A stretch of 64,000 bases of DNA from Sulfuritalea sp. (GCA_030247575.1 JAOTRV010000006.1:124001-188000); one strand, 5' to 3'; shown: positions 1-7,854, numbered from the stretch's first letter. Program-made: numbers and translations. The notes: generated by a model from the sequence alone, not told the origin.

Positions 1-60
1 GCTCGCAGGAGCGTGCTATGGAAAACCTCTTGGGACCGGATCACCGTGATGGTGAGACTG

Positions 61-92
61 CTCCCCTCCCGCGATGACGCTGCGGGAGGGAG
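61..92 (-). terminator. GC-rich hairpin after the 45-aa gene
   Basis: Inverted repeat CTCCCTCCCGC / GCGGGAGGGGAG with a 9-nt loop, lying 14 bases past the stop of the small minus-strand gene at 106-243. The position suits a transcription terminator. There is no clear T-run after it, so it could instead be an RNA processing or DNA structural element. Confidence 0.35.
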
Positions 93-105
93 TTCTGGAC
101 GCTGC

Positions 106-243
106 TTAGGCATTCAGAAGATAGCTGGCACCACCAACAACGGCACCAGACAGACCGGGGGCGGCCAGTACGACACCAACACCACCGATAGTGAGCGCAG
201 CCAACAGCAGGCCGGCGATCGCAAAAGTGCGGACAACTTTCAT
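106..243 (-). CDS. Small predicted membrane peptide, 45 aa
   Basis: Starts at the ATG at 243, with GGGAG about 6 nt upstream as ribosome binding site. The peptide begins MKVVRT and continues into an almost unbroken hydrophobic run (about residues 7-32), then a Gly/Ala-rich tail. It is either a one-helix membrane peptide or a cleaved secreted peptide. No family is recognised. Just upstream is a hairpin CTCCCA-(A)6-TGGGAG next to the start, plus a short GTCCC/GGGAC hairpin, resembling the hairpin leaders of minus-strand genes at 12-20 kb. Small size keeps confidence moderate. Confidence 0.5.
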   Translation of the reverse strand: MKVVRTFAIAGLLLAALTIGGVGVVLAAPGLSGAVVGGASYLLNA

Positions 244-259
244 GGCGAACTCCCAAAAA

Positions 260-880
260 AATGGGAGCGCCATCAGTCCCCGAGGGACAAAGGCGGTCCC
301 AAGGGTTACCGGCAGCACATGCTGTCGATGGTGGCAGGTTAGATACGTCAAACCCGTAAACACGTCTGCTCTCGCAGAAGGAAACAGATGTTTTGCTTGT
401 GGGTCAGATCAACCCACCAGAGAAACACCCGTTGCAAAAACTACGCCCCGGGAGGGGCGAGAATCCGAAGATCCTCGCCACCTGCTACCGGGGTGACCTG
501 GCTACGCGCACCAGATCCGCCTGTCCATTCTCGATGTCTGCGTCAGACCTCTCTCGGTACCTCCTCGCGGAGACGCACCGTCGAATCAGTGAACAACCAT
601 AACGATCGCACTGCTACTTGCGTAGGGAAACAATGGATTGCCGCTTTCGCGGTGTAGCCCCGGGGGGCTGATGACGGGAGAATTGCTTCTCGCGTTTTCC
701 AGGTAGGGATACCTGAAGTGGGCGGGTTATCTCAACCCGTAGAGCTGGCAGTCGCCAGAAGAATCCGTGCGGTGACAGACATCCTCTACCGCTTGGGTCG
801 AACACTATCAGTTGTTTTTGGCAAATGCAAGTGTTTTTGCGGGCAGCGACTCAGCCCGCCAAATTAATTCGGATTTACCC
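260..880. other. Gene-free stretch packed with short hairpins
   Basis: No convincing gene lies between 244 and 1234. The stretch holds many short perfect hairpins: GTGGGT/ACCCAC near 395-415, GCCCC/GGGGC near 446, CCGC-TTTC-GCGG near 642 (GAAA tetraloop on the minus strand), AGCCCC/GGGGCT near 655, CAGGT/ACCTG near 700, CGGGTT/AACCCG near 724, and GCGGGC/GCCCGC near 840. If transcribed leftward it would be a long leader of the 45-aa gene. Function is unknown: structured RNA, a set of protein sites, or an origin-like region. Confidence 0.4.
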
Positions 881-907
881 CCCCTCGGTTTTTTATATTA
901 GGCCCGA

Positions 908-1210
908 CTCCACTTTGCGGGTTCCAACCGCGGCGTGGAGCGAAATGTTGAGCCGGTCGTGCCGGCAGCAGAAGGGAGACGGGACGCGCAGTCCGGTACC
1001 AGAGCCAACCTGAGATGCCCGAATCGAGTAGGGCTGGCCTCCCGCAAGGGAAGAAGCCCAGTAAGGGTTGCAGTACGGAGACGGTGACGCGAACGGTGTG
1101 GATGGAAGTCGTGGAAAGGATTTTTTGGTAAATCGCCAGCCATGTTGCCGATGACGAGCCCGACACGAGTTCTGCCAGTAGGCGCAGTAGCGGCCGGCTC
1201 AACATTTCGC
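908..1210 (+). ncRNA. Possible large structured RNA closed by a 17-bp stem
   Basis: GCGAAATGTTGAGCCGG at 940-956 is the exact reverse complement of 1194-1210. Inside and beside the pair are further helices: CTCCAC/GTGGAG at 908-940 enclosing GCGG/CCGC, CCGG-tcgt-CCGG just inside, and GGGCT...AGCCC near 1029-1055 containing CCC-GCAA-GGG, a GNRA tetraloop on the plus strand. The closing stem ends 24 nt before the next start codon, so it would fold in that gene's 5' leader. It could also be a small non-autonomous mobile element; no target duplication was seen at its ends. Confidence 0.4.
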
Positions 1211-1234
1211 TTTTCGACGCCAATGAAAGACATC

Positions 1235-1639
1235 ATGACCACACCGCAGTCTCCGCCGACGTTTCAACAATGCCTCGATCCCGCACGGCCGCACACCTTG
1301 CTGACGGAAGACACCAGGCGCAGCGGGACGCTCCCCTATTTCTACGACGATACGCAGGAGCGTGTGGCTGTGCCCAACGTTTGGTACAACCAGACGTTCC
1401 AGACGAGGGTGGCTACGGTGCGCTGGAATGCAATGCGCGTGTTCGAGCGGGCAGCCCAGATCCAGCGGAGCCCGCCCTATGGGCTGACTCCGGCCGCCGC
1501 GGCCGATATCGCGCGGCGGTATCGCGCGCGGGGTGAGCGAATGCGTACTGAAGCGGACCGCATGGAAGCTGCGGGACGAGCCCTCCATCCCGTGGCGGCG
1601 TCGCACTTGCCACTGAACTACGGCGACAACGTCCATTAG
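1235..1639 (+). CDS. Hypothetical protein, 134 aa
   Basis: First gene of a plus-strand cluster. The ATG at 1235 has a weak GAAAG upstream; an in-frame ATG at 1223 would add four residues. The protein is soluble-looking, with a central Trp/Arg-rich segment and an Ala/Arg-rich helical stretch (about residues 75-110, containing ADIARRYRARGERM). No domain recognised. The next gene starts 37 nt downstream with its own good ribosome site, consistent with one transcript. The leader holds the 17-bp inverted repeat. Confidence 0.6.
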   Translation: MTTPQSPPTFQQCLDPARPHTLLTEDTRRSGTLPYFYDDTQERVAVPNVWYNQTFQTRVATVRWNAMRVFERAAQIQRSPPYGLTPAAAADIARRYRARGERMRTEADRMEAAGRALHPVAASHLPLNYGDNVH

Positions 1640-1676
1640 CCGAACGCCAAACCTCCCCTTCCCCGAAGGACACGTC

Positions 1677-2219
1677 ATGCCCATCAACACCGAATTTCCC
1701 GATTTTCCGCCGCTCGATTTCAAGCCAGCCACCTTCGGGCTTGTGGTCGACACGAGCTGGCATAACGATGCCTGCCCGTCGTTCGAAACCGACGATCGCC
1801 TCTTTCGCTTGTGGGTCAGCGAACCGGATCCGGCGGATCGCGTAATGCGCGAGATGCCGCGCTTTCACTTCGTCGCCCAAAACAAGGATGGGGATCGCGT
1901 CCGCGACGTCTTTGACACGGAGAATCTGTCGGATCTGATCGGCTTCTTGCGCAACAGCTTTCCAGGTATCCGGGCTCGAGGGGCTGAGGGGTTGGCGCCG
2001 GCCGTTCCCGGTACGGTGGCGGCTTGCGTGAGCCTGCGCTGGAGCGAATTGCCGACCGAGATCCTTACGATGGACAAGGATTCCAACGTAGGCCAGGACA
2101 CCGTCCGGTTCCTGGCCGATGTCGATGCGCTGCTCGCGAATCACGAGATCGAGTCGAACGACGCCGAAAAGATCATCGAAGCGGCGATGAACACCGTTCG
2201 TGTCTGGTATTTCGGATAA
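1677..2219 (+). CDS. Hypothetical protein, 180 aa
   Basis: ATG at 1677 with GAAGGA upstream. Acidic soluble protein with no signal peptide or membrane helix. The N-terminal half has several aromatic and beta-like segments (FGLVVDTSWHN, RLFRLWVSE, RFHFVAQNKDGDRV). The C-terminal half is helical, with the final residues VRVWYFG. No family recognised. Its end overlaps the GTG start of the next gene by about 20 nt in another frame, which suggests translational coupling. Confidence 0.65.
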   Translation: MPINTEFPDFPPLDFKPATFGLVVDTSWHNDACPSFETDDRLFRLWVSEPDPADRVMREMPRFHFVAQNKDGDRVRDVFDTENLSDLIGFLRNSFPGIRARGAEGLAPAVPGTVAACVSLRWSELPTEILTMDKDSNVGQDTVRFLADVDALLANHEIESNDAEKIIEAAMNTVRVWYFG

Positions 2220-2538
2220 AGGACTGTTCGTGCCGCGCGCTTCGCCCTCTCGGTCCGATTCCTCCGGTGCACGGGCGCTCCGGGTGGGCCCGGCGACGAT
2301 TGAGTGGCGCGTGCGCGAATACATGAACAAGGCGGGCATCTCATCTGTGCGCGAGCTGCACCGGCGCGTGAAGGCGATCGATCCGGGCGCGGTCAATCAC
2401 GCCCGCTTCTCACGGATCATCGACGTCCTGCCCTCGCTCATCAATCCGCGGACCCTCGTGGGTCTGTCCCTGGCGCTGGATTGCAAGATCTGCGACCTGC
2501 TGCACGTCCGCAAGGACATCGAGAAAAGAAAGGAGTAG
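2200..2538 (+). CDS. Cro/CI-type helix-turn-helix regulator
   Basis: A 112-aa protein whose residues about 30-100 look like a Cro/CI (HTH_26-like) DNA-binding domain: IEWRVREYMNKAGISSVREL, a recognition-helix region around FSRIIDVLP, and the ending LALDCKICDLLHVRKD typical of this family. The GTG at 2200 overlaps the end of the upstream gene; a start at the later GTG near 2286 is also possible and would leave mainly the HTH. It probably regulates the plus-strand cluster or a neighbouring promoter. Confidence 0.7.
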   Translation: MSGISDKGLFVPRASPSRSDSSGARALRVGPATIEWRVREYMNKAGISSVRELHRRVKAIDPGAVNHARFSRIIDVLPSLINPRTLVGLSLALDCKICDLLHVRKDIEKRKE

Positions 2539-2604
2539 CTACAATGTGCGATACACGCGCTCCCTTCAGCTGACGGCTGGAGGTGCAACTACAAGGGTGT
2601 CACT

Positions 2605-3081
2605 ATGGGTCCTATTCGAGGCCTGTTTTATTCGTTCATGCGAAAAAGAGAAGATCCCGGCTACCAGGCGCTGCTCGACCGAGAGGATTTCGTCGGGGCG
2701 GTCCCGCTGGTGCTGGACGCCATTCGTCGCGATGATCCGCAGGCGATGCTCGCGTTCGGTCTGATGCTGATCCTGGGCCGTGGCATTGAGGTCGACATGA
2801 TCGACGGCCTATCCTGGTTGCGCCAGTCGGCCGTGCGCGGCTATCCGCCTGGACAACTGATGCTGGGCGTTTATCTCTGCGCAGACATCGTGGGCGAGTT
2901 GCGCAATGTCGAGGAGGCGGCGTATTGGCTGCACCGTGCGGTCAAAATGGGCGTGCCCAAGGCGGCCGATTCGCTTTCGACGCTCGCGCTCAAGTATCCA
3001 GCGATCGTCGGCGTGCATTTCAGCCGCGAGGAGCTGCTGGCGATCGTGCGCCAGGCGCACCGCGTGCGGTTGCCGCATTGA
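2605..3081 (+). CDS. Sel1-repeat (TPR-like) protein, 158 aa
   Basis: ATG at 2605 with AAGGG upstream. The middle of the protein has Sel1-like repeats: AMLAFGLMLILGRGIEVDMIDGL (one unit, with SWLRQSAVRGYPPGQLML following) and a second around EEAAYWLHRAVKMGVPKAAD. Such alpha-solenoids mediate protein contacts. No signal peptide. Its TGA overlaps the TTG start of the prepilin-peptidase-like gene, so the two are probably translated together. Confidence 0.7.
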   Translation: MGPIRGLFYSFMRKREDPGYQALLDREDFVGAVPLVLDAIRRDDPQAMLAFGLMLILGRGIEVDMIDGLSWLRQSAVRGYPPGQLMLGVYLCADIVGELRNVEEAAYWLHRAVKMGVPKAADSLSTLALKYPAIVGVHFSREELLAIVRQAHRVRLPH

Positions 3082-3380
3082 TCCCGACGGCCCCCATCCT
3101 TATCGCCGGGGGTGCGGCATGCGGAGCCTGCGTGGCGAGTTTCCTCACGCTGGTCTGGAGTCGGCGCCACTGGAACGACAGCTGGGGACGGCTCAACCAA
3201 TCGTCCCACTGCTTCCGGTGCAAGCGGGTCGTTCGCGGCTACGACAATATCCCGCTGGTGAGCTGGCTTGTCCTGCATGGACGATGCCGCGATTGCGGCG
3301 GGAGCATTCCCGGCTCGTACTGGCTGGCAGAAGTCGCCGGTGCCGTCCTGGCGGGGCTGCTCGTGCGGATCTGGCTCTAG
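3078..3380 (+). CDS. Stand-alone prepilin peptidase N-terminal domain
   Basis: About 100 aa, read from a TTG at 3078 that overlaps the preceding stop. It matches the N-terminal cytoplasmic (DiS_P_DiS, methylase-side) domain of type IV prepilin peptidases: GACVASFLTLVWSRR, then paired CxxC motifs (HCFRC and CRDCG) around YDNIPLVSWLVLHGR, then a closing hydrophobic helix. The catalytic aspartate domain (A24) is absent and does not follow in any frame; the next gene is unrelated. It is either a domain remnant or a membrane zinc protein with its own role. Confidence 0.65.
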   Translation: MIPTAPILIAGGAACGACVASFLTLVWSRRHWNDSWGRLNQSSHCFRCKRVVRGYDNIPLVSWLVLHGRCRDCGGSIPGSYWLAEVAGAVLAGLLVRIWL

Positions 3381-3384
3381 CGCC

Positions 3385-3912
3385 GTGGGCTACTTCGCTG
3401 TCGCTCCCTGGCCCAAGTTCCTGAAGGTCATTTCCTCTCTGGGAACCGGCCTGATGCTGCTCGTCGGGGTTGCCGCGTATCGCGCCGTTCCGGTTCCGAG
3501 CGGTTTCACACACTGGTTTGGGGTCGGCGTCGCCATGGTGCCGCTCGCGGCTTTGGTGGGCAGCGCACTTTTCATGGTTCGCGGCTACACGATCAGGGAC
3601 GCGGACTTGTCCATCGAGCGGCTGGGCTTCTTCACCTCGGTGTCGCTTTCGGGACTGTCCCGCGCCTGGCACGATCCCGCCGTATGCAAGGGATCGAGGC
3701 GCGTCTTTGGCAATGGTGGGTTGTTTGCGTTCTGCGGTGTCTTCTACCGGAAGGATCTGGGGCGCTATCGACTGTTCGCCACCGATCTGTCCCGCGCCGT
3801 GGTTTTGGTTCTCCCCGGGCGGGTCGCGGTGGTGACGCCGGCGGACCCCGAGGGCTTTATCGCCTATCTGCAGCGCCGCTTCCCGAGCGTCGCCGTCGGC
3901 CCGGCCGACTGA
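3385..3912 (+). CDS. Membrane protein with bacterial PH-like domain
   Basis: About 175 aa, taken from the GTG at 3385, five bases after the previous stop. Two hydrophobic helices (about residues 13-30 and 38-58) are followed by a compact beta-rich domain (YTIRDADLSIERLGF to the end) resembling bacterial PH domains, with a closing TPADPEGFIAYL segment. The ligand is unknown; such proteins are membrane associated. Last gene of the plus-strand cluster; it faces a minus-strand gene ending 12 nt away. Confidence 0.6.
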   Translation: MGYFAVAPWPKFLKVISSLGTGLMLLVGVAAYRAVPVPSGFTHWFGVGVAMVPLAALVGSALFMVRGYTIRDADLSIERLGFFTSVSLSGLSRAWHDPAVCKGSRRVFGNGGLFAFCGVFYRKDLGRYRLFATDLSRAVVLVLPGRVAVVTPADPEGFIAYLQRRFPSVAVGPAD

Positions 3913-3924
3913 GGCCCGAGCGCA

Positions 3925-4467
3925 CTAGGCGGGAATCTCGCGCCAGTCTCGCCCCGAGAGTTTCCATGCGGTTTCGCGCCCGGCGATCTCGCTCGACGGC
4001 TTTCCGTTGCGACGCACTTCTCTTGCCAGAATGCTGGCTTCCCCGACGGCGGTAATCCGGATCACGGTCTCCCCTGCTCCGGCGTCGCCTGTCAGGAGGG
4101 TGCCGGCGCTCCACCCGTTGGCTCGGCAGATCTCGGCATCGCTGCGCTCGCAGTCGCAGGTGCGGATGGCCGGCGGCCCGAGGCGAGCCTTCCTCGCGCG
4201 GACGACGGGGATATCTTTGCGGGCGAGATAGTTCGAGATTCCGCTGATGCCGATCTGGACGTCGTTGGCCGCCAGGTACTCCTGAATCTGACGTAGGGTG
4301 CAGCGGGACTCAACCAAATGGCGGATCTGGGCAAGCCACGGCGTGAGGCGCGATTCGCTGCGCGCGGAGGTCTGGAGAAACTGCTCGACGGACATGTGCT
4401 CGGCAACGCCACGCCGCGGATGGATGCGACTGACGCTGGCGCTTGCTGCACGTAGCGGTTTGCTCAC
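3925..4467 (-). CDS. Predicted DNA-binding protein, 180 aa
   Basis: GTG at 4467 overlaps the stop of the upstream gene (GTGA). After a basic N-terminus there is a helix-turn-helix-like stretch (LAQIRHLVESRCTLRQIQEY followed by LAANDVQIGISGISNYLARK), similar in layout to small plasmid regulators. The C-terminal third is a mixed segment with no known motif. Probably a regulator or accessory DNA-binding protein; specific role unknown. Confidence 0.55.
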   Translation of the reverse strand: MSKPLRAASASVSRIHPRRGVAEHMSVEQFLQTSARSESRLTPWLAQIRHLVESRCTLRQIQEYLAANDVQIGISGISNYLARKDIPVVRARKARLGPPAIRTCDCERSDAEICRANGWSAGTLLTGDAGAGETVIRITAVGEASILAREVRRNGKPSSEIAGRETAWKLSGRDWREIPA

Positions 4468-4757
4468 CGAACGTCCCCGTCGCTGGCCTGGTGCGCGAAG
4501 AAGCCACCGGCCCACGAGCCGCCTGTCGGAATGCGCAGTGCCCCGTCCGGTTGGATGTAAAGGTAGTTGCGGGTGATGATGTTCTTGAAGCGCGCGGTGC
4601 CGCGTTCGTCGACGCCCATCAGCATGAAGTCCTCACGCTGACAGACCACGCTGCCACCCGATTCGGTCGGCAGTGGCGTCACCTGTAGGACGGCATGAAG
4701 CTTCTCCCATGCAGGATGCGGTGTCTCGGATTCCGGTCGGTCTGTTGCGTGTAGCAT
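4464..4757 (-). CDS. Hypothetical protein, 97 aa
   Basis: ATG at 4757 with CAGGAGAG upstream. Small soluble protein ending with a short beta-rich half (NYLYIQPDGALRIP). No recognised family. It overlaps the downstream GTG start by four bases, so the pair is likely co-translated. Confidence 0.6.
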   Translation of the reverse strand: MLHATDRPESETPHPAWEKLHAVLQVTPLPTESGGSVVCQREDFMLMGVDERGTARFKNIITRNYLYIQPDGALRIPTGGSWAGGFFAHQASDGDVR

Positions 4758-4822
4758 CGTCTCTCCTGTGTATGGCCGGCGTGTTGTTCCGACCAAGAAT
4801 ACGCGCGGGCGCGCGGGCTTTC

Positions 4823-5035
4823 CTAGATTTCGTCCTGCTCCGGCAGGATGAGCTCGAACCCGGCGTCCAGGAGTATGTCTCGGGCCTCCTCGCCGTCGGA
4901 TTCCAGTGCGCGATCGAAGACGCGCCGGGCTTCTTCCGGATCCCAGCTGAAGGCGTACCGGTCCAGCCAGATGATGCGGGCCTCATCGCTTGGCGTCGGC
5001 TCGCCGTTGCAAAGAATGGTGAAGGTTTCGGACAT
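4823..5035 (-). CDS. Hypothetical acidic protein, 70 aa
   Basis: ATG at 5035 with AAGGAG 6 nt upstream. Acidic, with a Trp/Asp-rich middle (IIWLDRYAFSWDPEEARRVF). No family recognised. Its leader contains a CCCCGG-cacgt-CCGGGG hairpin and is cut off about 90 bp upstream by the IS200/IS605-type insertion, which may have separated it from its original promoter. Confidence 0.6.
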   Translation of the reverse strand: MSETFTILCNGEPTPSDEARIIWLDRYAFSWDPEEARRVFDRALESDGEEARDILLDAGFELILPEQDEI

Positions 5036-5127
5036 GGCGAATCTCCTTCGATATGGTGGGTTTGTCTTCGTTGGGGGCACTCGTTAGAACGTGCCCAAGG
5101 AAGACCCCGGACGTGCCGGGGAAAGTT

Positions 5128-5330
5128 GATTGACATCCTCCCCGCCCTGAAGGACGGGGATTCCTACCGCGCTACGCATGAGCAAGCTCCCGCGTAGTCG
5201 CCTCGGTGGGTTCCTGCTTCTTCGGACGGTCTGACTGCACCGTTCCTCCACAGGCATGGACGGCATGTCCTGCCGCAAGAATGTTGATCGCACCGACAAG
5301 ATCGGCGTTCTCCTCGAAACCGCAGTCGAC
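5128..5330 (-). ncRNA. Predicted TnpB guide RNA (omega RNA)
   Basis: TnpB proteins use an RNA made from the 3' part of tnpB and the element's right end, with the guide read from DNA just past that end. Here the right-end hairpin at 5140-5159 and the GTCAAT sequence mark the expected scaffold end, so the guide would be the minus-strand sequence starting near 5128-5130 and running to lower coordinates. No promoter was located; this is inferred from family behaviour. Confidence 0.4.
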
Positions 5331-6395
5331 ACAAGCGAACTTTGCTTGCGTCTGGCGATTCTCTTTCGCCACATGCCCACAGGCCGGACACGTCCTGCTC
5401 GTGTTCTGCGGTGGCACCGGAACGAGGAAACCGCCAGCCCACTGGAGCTTATAGTCCAGTTGCCTTCGGAACTCGAACCAGCCTTGATCGAGGATACTTT
5501 TGCTCAAGCCAGACTTGGCCCGAACATTTCTTCCCGGTTGATCGGTCGTGCCCGTTGCCGACTTGCTCATGTTGCGAATCTGCAAATCCTCGATACACAC
5601 CATCGCGTGGTTTTGGCTGATCGTGGTCGTGGCTTTGTGCAGATAGTCGCGGCGGACATTGCTGATTTTCTGGTGCAGCTTCGTAATACGGGCTTTCGCC
5701 TTCTTCCAGTTGTTGCTGAACTTGACCTTCCGGCTCATAACCCGCTGATAGCGGCGTAGCCGCTCTTCATGGCGGCGGAATGAGTTGAGTGGTGGGAGAA
5801 ACGTTCCATCGCTCAAGGTGGCGAAGCGGGCGATGCCCATGTCGATGCCTACAGATGAAGTTGATTGCGGTACAGGTTCCGCCACTTCGCGTTCGGTCTG
5901 GATCGAAATGAACCATTGTCCGCCACTGGCGGATACCGTAACGTTCTTGAGTGTACCTAAGGCTTCCCGGCTGTTGCGATAGCGCAGCCAGCCGAGTTTT
6001 GGCAGGAAGATGCGGCTATTGGCCTGATCGTGTTTGATCTGCTTCGGATCGGGATAACGGAAGCTGTCGGACTGACCTTTCTTCTTGAAGCGCGGGAAGG
6101 CCGCGCGTTTCTCGAAGAAGTTTCGATAGGCGCGTTCGAGATCGCGCAAGGTCTGCTGCAAGGGATGTACGGGCGCATCCGCCAGCCAGGCGGTATCGGG
6201 ACTGTTGCGCCAGGCGGTGAGCTCCTTTGCCATCGCAACGTAGTTGATGAACTTGCCGCCGGCTTCATGATTCTCTTTCTGCATCGCCAGCGCCTTGTTC
6301 CAGGCGAAGCGACATGAACCGGCGAAGCGGCGCATCTGCCGCTCTTGCTGGCTATTAGGCTGTAGCGCGTATTTGTAGGCTTGCAGGCGTTGCAT
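5172..6395 (-). CDS. tnpB: TnpB RNA-guided endonuclease of IS605 family
   Basis: Full-length (407 aa) TnpB. N-terminal OrfB HTH region (LQAYKYALQPNSQQERQMRR), then the split RuvC nuclease with all three acidic residues present: D185 in VGIDMGIAR, E269 in VCIEDLQ, D365 in ENADLVGAINIL. A zinc finger is formed by CPACG (336-340) and CVDCG (355-359). It should therefore be an active nuclease directed by its overlapping guide RNA, cutting DNA next to the element's target motif. The start at 6395 sits against the divergent tnpA remnant. Confidence 0.9.
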   Translation of the reverse strand: MQRLQAYKYALQPNSQQERQMRRFAGSCRFAWNKALAMQKENHEAGGKFINYVAMAKELTAWRNSPDTAWLADAPVHPLQQTLRDLERAYRNFFEKRAAFPRFKKKGQSDSFRYPDPKQIKHDQANSRIFLPKLGWLRYRNSREALGTLKNVTVSASGGQWFISIQTEREVAEPVPQSTSSVGIDMGIARFATLSDGTFLPPLNSFRRHEERLRRYQRVMSRKVKFSNNWKKAKARITKLHQKISNVRRDYLHKATTTISQNHAMVCIEDLQIRNMSKSATGTTDQPGRNVRAKSGLSKSILDQGWFEFRRQLDYKLQWAGGFLVPVPPQNTSRTCPACGHVAKENRQTQAKFACVDCGFEENADLVGAINILAAGHAVHACGGTVQSDRPKKQEPTEATTRELAHA

Positions 6396-6400
6396 AAACG

Positions 6401-6652
6401 AATATTGAAATGGACGGCGAGTCCGACCATGTTCAACTTCTGGTGGAGTACCCGCCCAAGGTGGCGGTATCCGCCCTGGTGAATAGCCTCAAGGGTGCGT
6501 CGAGCCGCCGACTGCGGAACGAACGACCCGACATTGTGAATCGGTACTGGAAACGCATGCTCTGGTCGCCTTCGTATTTCGCCGCTTCCTGTGGCGGTGC
6601 GCCCATCGGTATCGTTAAACAGTACATCGAGCAACAGCAGACTCCGCATTAG
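6401..6652 (+). pseudogene. tnpA: Truncated TnpA (Y1 HUH transposase) of IS200/IS605
   Basis: About 80 codons match the C-terminal half of IS200-type TnpA: DHVQLLVEYPPKVAVSALVN, then WSPSYFAASCGGAPIGIVKQ and YIEQQQ with the catalytic-helix Tyr. The first roughly 60 residues are missing; tnpB begins where they should be. The HUH motif, normally HVH, reads HVQ, losing a metal-binding His. This indicates an inactive relic rather than a working transposase. Confidence 0.75.
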
Positions 6653-6775
6653 ACGGCAAGGCGGCATCGAGCCGCCCAGCCGTCGCGCTATCCTTCCCCG
6701 CCCAAGCTCGCCGGCTCACGCCTTGAGGTTGCTCCGCAACCAGTTCGCTTGGACGGGGTTTGCCGCGCTTTCCGA

Positions 6776-7042
6776 TCAGCGTTTCTGGGGCGTTGTCGCA
6801 GCCACTCCGGTACTCACCATCAGATCCACAATGGCTTTCTGGGCGGGCGACAACGGGTCCAGCAGGGTCGATTGGGCGCGGTGCTTGTCCTGCGTCACCC
6901 GGATGCCCTCGTCGTCCTTCTTGATGCAGTAGATCGTGCGGCCGAACGGGCCGACGCCCCACGTCACCTTGCAGCCCGACTTCATGAGTTGGGCGGCCCA
7001 GCCGGCCGGCGCGACCGTGGCAGGTTTCATGCTCAGGAACAT
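6776..7042 (-). CDS. Hypothetical protein, 88 aa
   Basis: ATG at 7042 with AGGAG upstream; its start overlaps the end of the 7033-7854 gene, so the two are coupled. Small basic protein with a central segment WAAQLMKSGCKVTWGVGPFG and RTIYCIKKDDEGIRV. No family recognised. Confidence 0.6.
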   Translation of the reverse strand: MFLSMKPATVAPAGWAAQLMKSGCKVTWGVGPFGRTIYCIKKDDEGIRVTQDKHRAQSTLLDPLSPAQKAIVDLMVSTGVAATTPQKR

Positions 7043-7854
7043 GTTGACTCCTGGGCCAGCCGGGCGGCCGCACAATCGCCGAGCGGCCAGCCATACGTCG
7101 CGGACAGCTCGCTGGCGTACCGCATTGCCAGTTCCGCCGTCGCGCAATCGCCGACGCATACCACCCCGCCCTCCTTCCGGTGCGCATAGACAGAGAAGAA
7201 TTGCGGGTTTTCGTCATCGACTTCGCAGTTGGTGCCGGCCCGCGCTGTCGTGGTGCTCAAGTCTTCCGACTCGGATGGCTCGATTTCCTTGTTGCATGAC
7301 GGGCAGCGGTCGTTGCACTGGCAGGACCACTCGTCCACCCACTTCGTTCCGCATGGACAACCGTAGTGGTTGAGAAAGAGCGTGCCGGCTTCGTCAAGAT
7401 CGCGCACGCCATGTACTTCGAGCGCATCATACTGATGCGCCTGATCGCCAATGACGGTCTCGGCGTAGCGATCGTTGAGGACGGTGGAAGTGCGAGTTGC
7501 GGGTGTTACCGCTATCTTTCGCGCCTCCTCGATCAGCGCCATCAGGCAGGCGTGCGAGTCGGCCTCGCCTTCGGCGGGCTCCACGCACTCCTCGTAGATG
7601 CCGCCGCCGTCGGTGCCGTATCCCCAGATGCGGAGATTGGCGACTTGCGCGACGAACTGTTCGGCCCTGGAAGGGGCCTCCTGCAAGGCGCGCACGATGT
7701 AGCTGTGCAACGGCCCATAAAGACCGGTGATCTGGCCTTTTTGCGACGCCGCCATGATCCGTTCCAGGGCATGCCTGAGCATGCCCGGTCCGGATTGAGG
7801 GGCTTCGTGTTCCGGGGAGCTCTCCGGCAACGGGGTATTTACTCTCTGATCCAT
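7033..7854 (-). CDS. Hypothetical protein with Cys-rich metal-binding segment, 273 aa
   Basis: ATG at 7854 with TGGAG upstream. The N-terminal two thirds are helical. Around residues 170-195 is a dense cysteine cluster: YGCPCGTKW, WSCQCNDRCPSC, likely to bind zinc. The C-terminal part is soluble and mixed. The leader has two nested hairpins (CCCTTGCGGG.. and GGGCG-aat-GCGCCC) like those upstream of other genes in this region. Function unknown; a small nucleic-acid or protein-binding role is possible. Confidence 0.6.
   Translation of the reverse strand: MDQRVNTPLPESSPEHEAPQSGPGMLRHALERIMAASQKGQITGLYGPLHSYIVRALQEAPSRAEQFVAQVANLRIWGYGTDGGGIYEECVEPAEGEADSHACLMALIEEARKIAVTPATRTSTVLNDRYAETVIGDQAHQYDALEVHGVRDLDEAGTLFLNHYGCPCGTKWVDEWSCQCNDRCPSCNKEIEPSESEDLSTTTARAGTNCEVDDENPQFFSVYAHRKEGGVVCVGDCATAELAMRYASELSATYGWPLGDCAAARLAQESTCS

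Larger units (their letters stand above)
5128..6710 (-). mobile_element. IS200/IS605-family element (tnpB intact, tnpA broken)
   Basis: About 1.6 kb. One end is marked by the hairpin CCCCG...CGGGG at 5140-5159 followed on the minus strand by GGATGTCAAT, a typical right end downstream of tnpB. The other end lies beyond the tnpA remnant, near a hairpin at 6656-6688 (GACGGC...GCCGTC enclosing GGCGG/CCGCC). The two genes diverge with touching 5' ends as in IS605. Because tnpA lacks its N-terminus and an active-site His, the copy probably cannot move by itself. Exact ends are uncertain by tens of bases. Confidence 0.75.

Noticed and set aside
940..1210. The 17-bp inverted repeat as ends of a transposon
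   Set aside because: No transposase inside and flanking bases do not show a target duplication; kept as a possible RNA stem instead.
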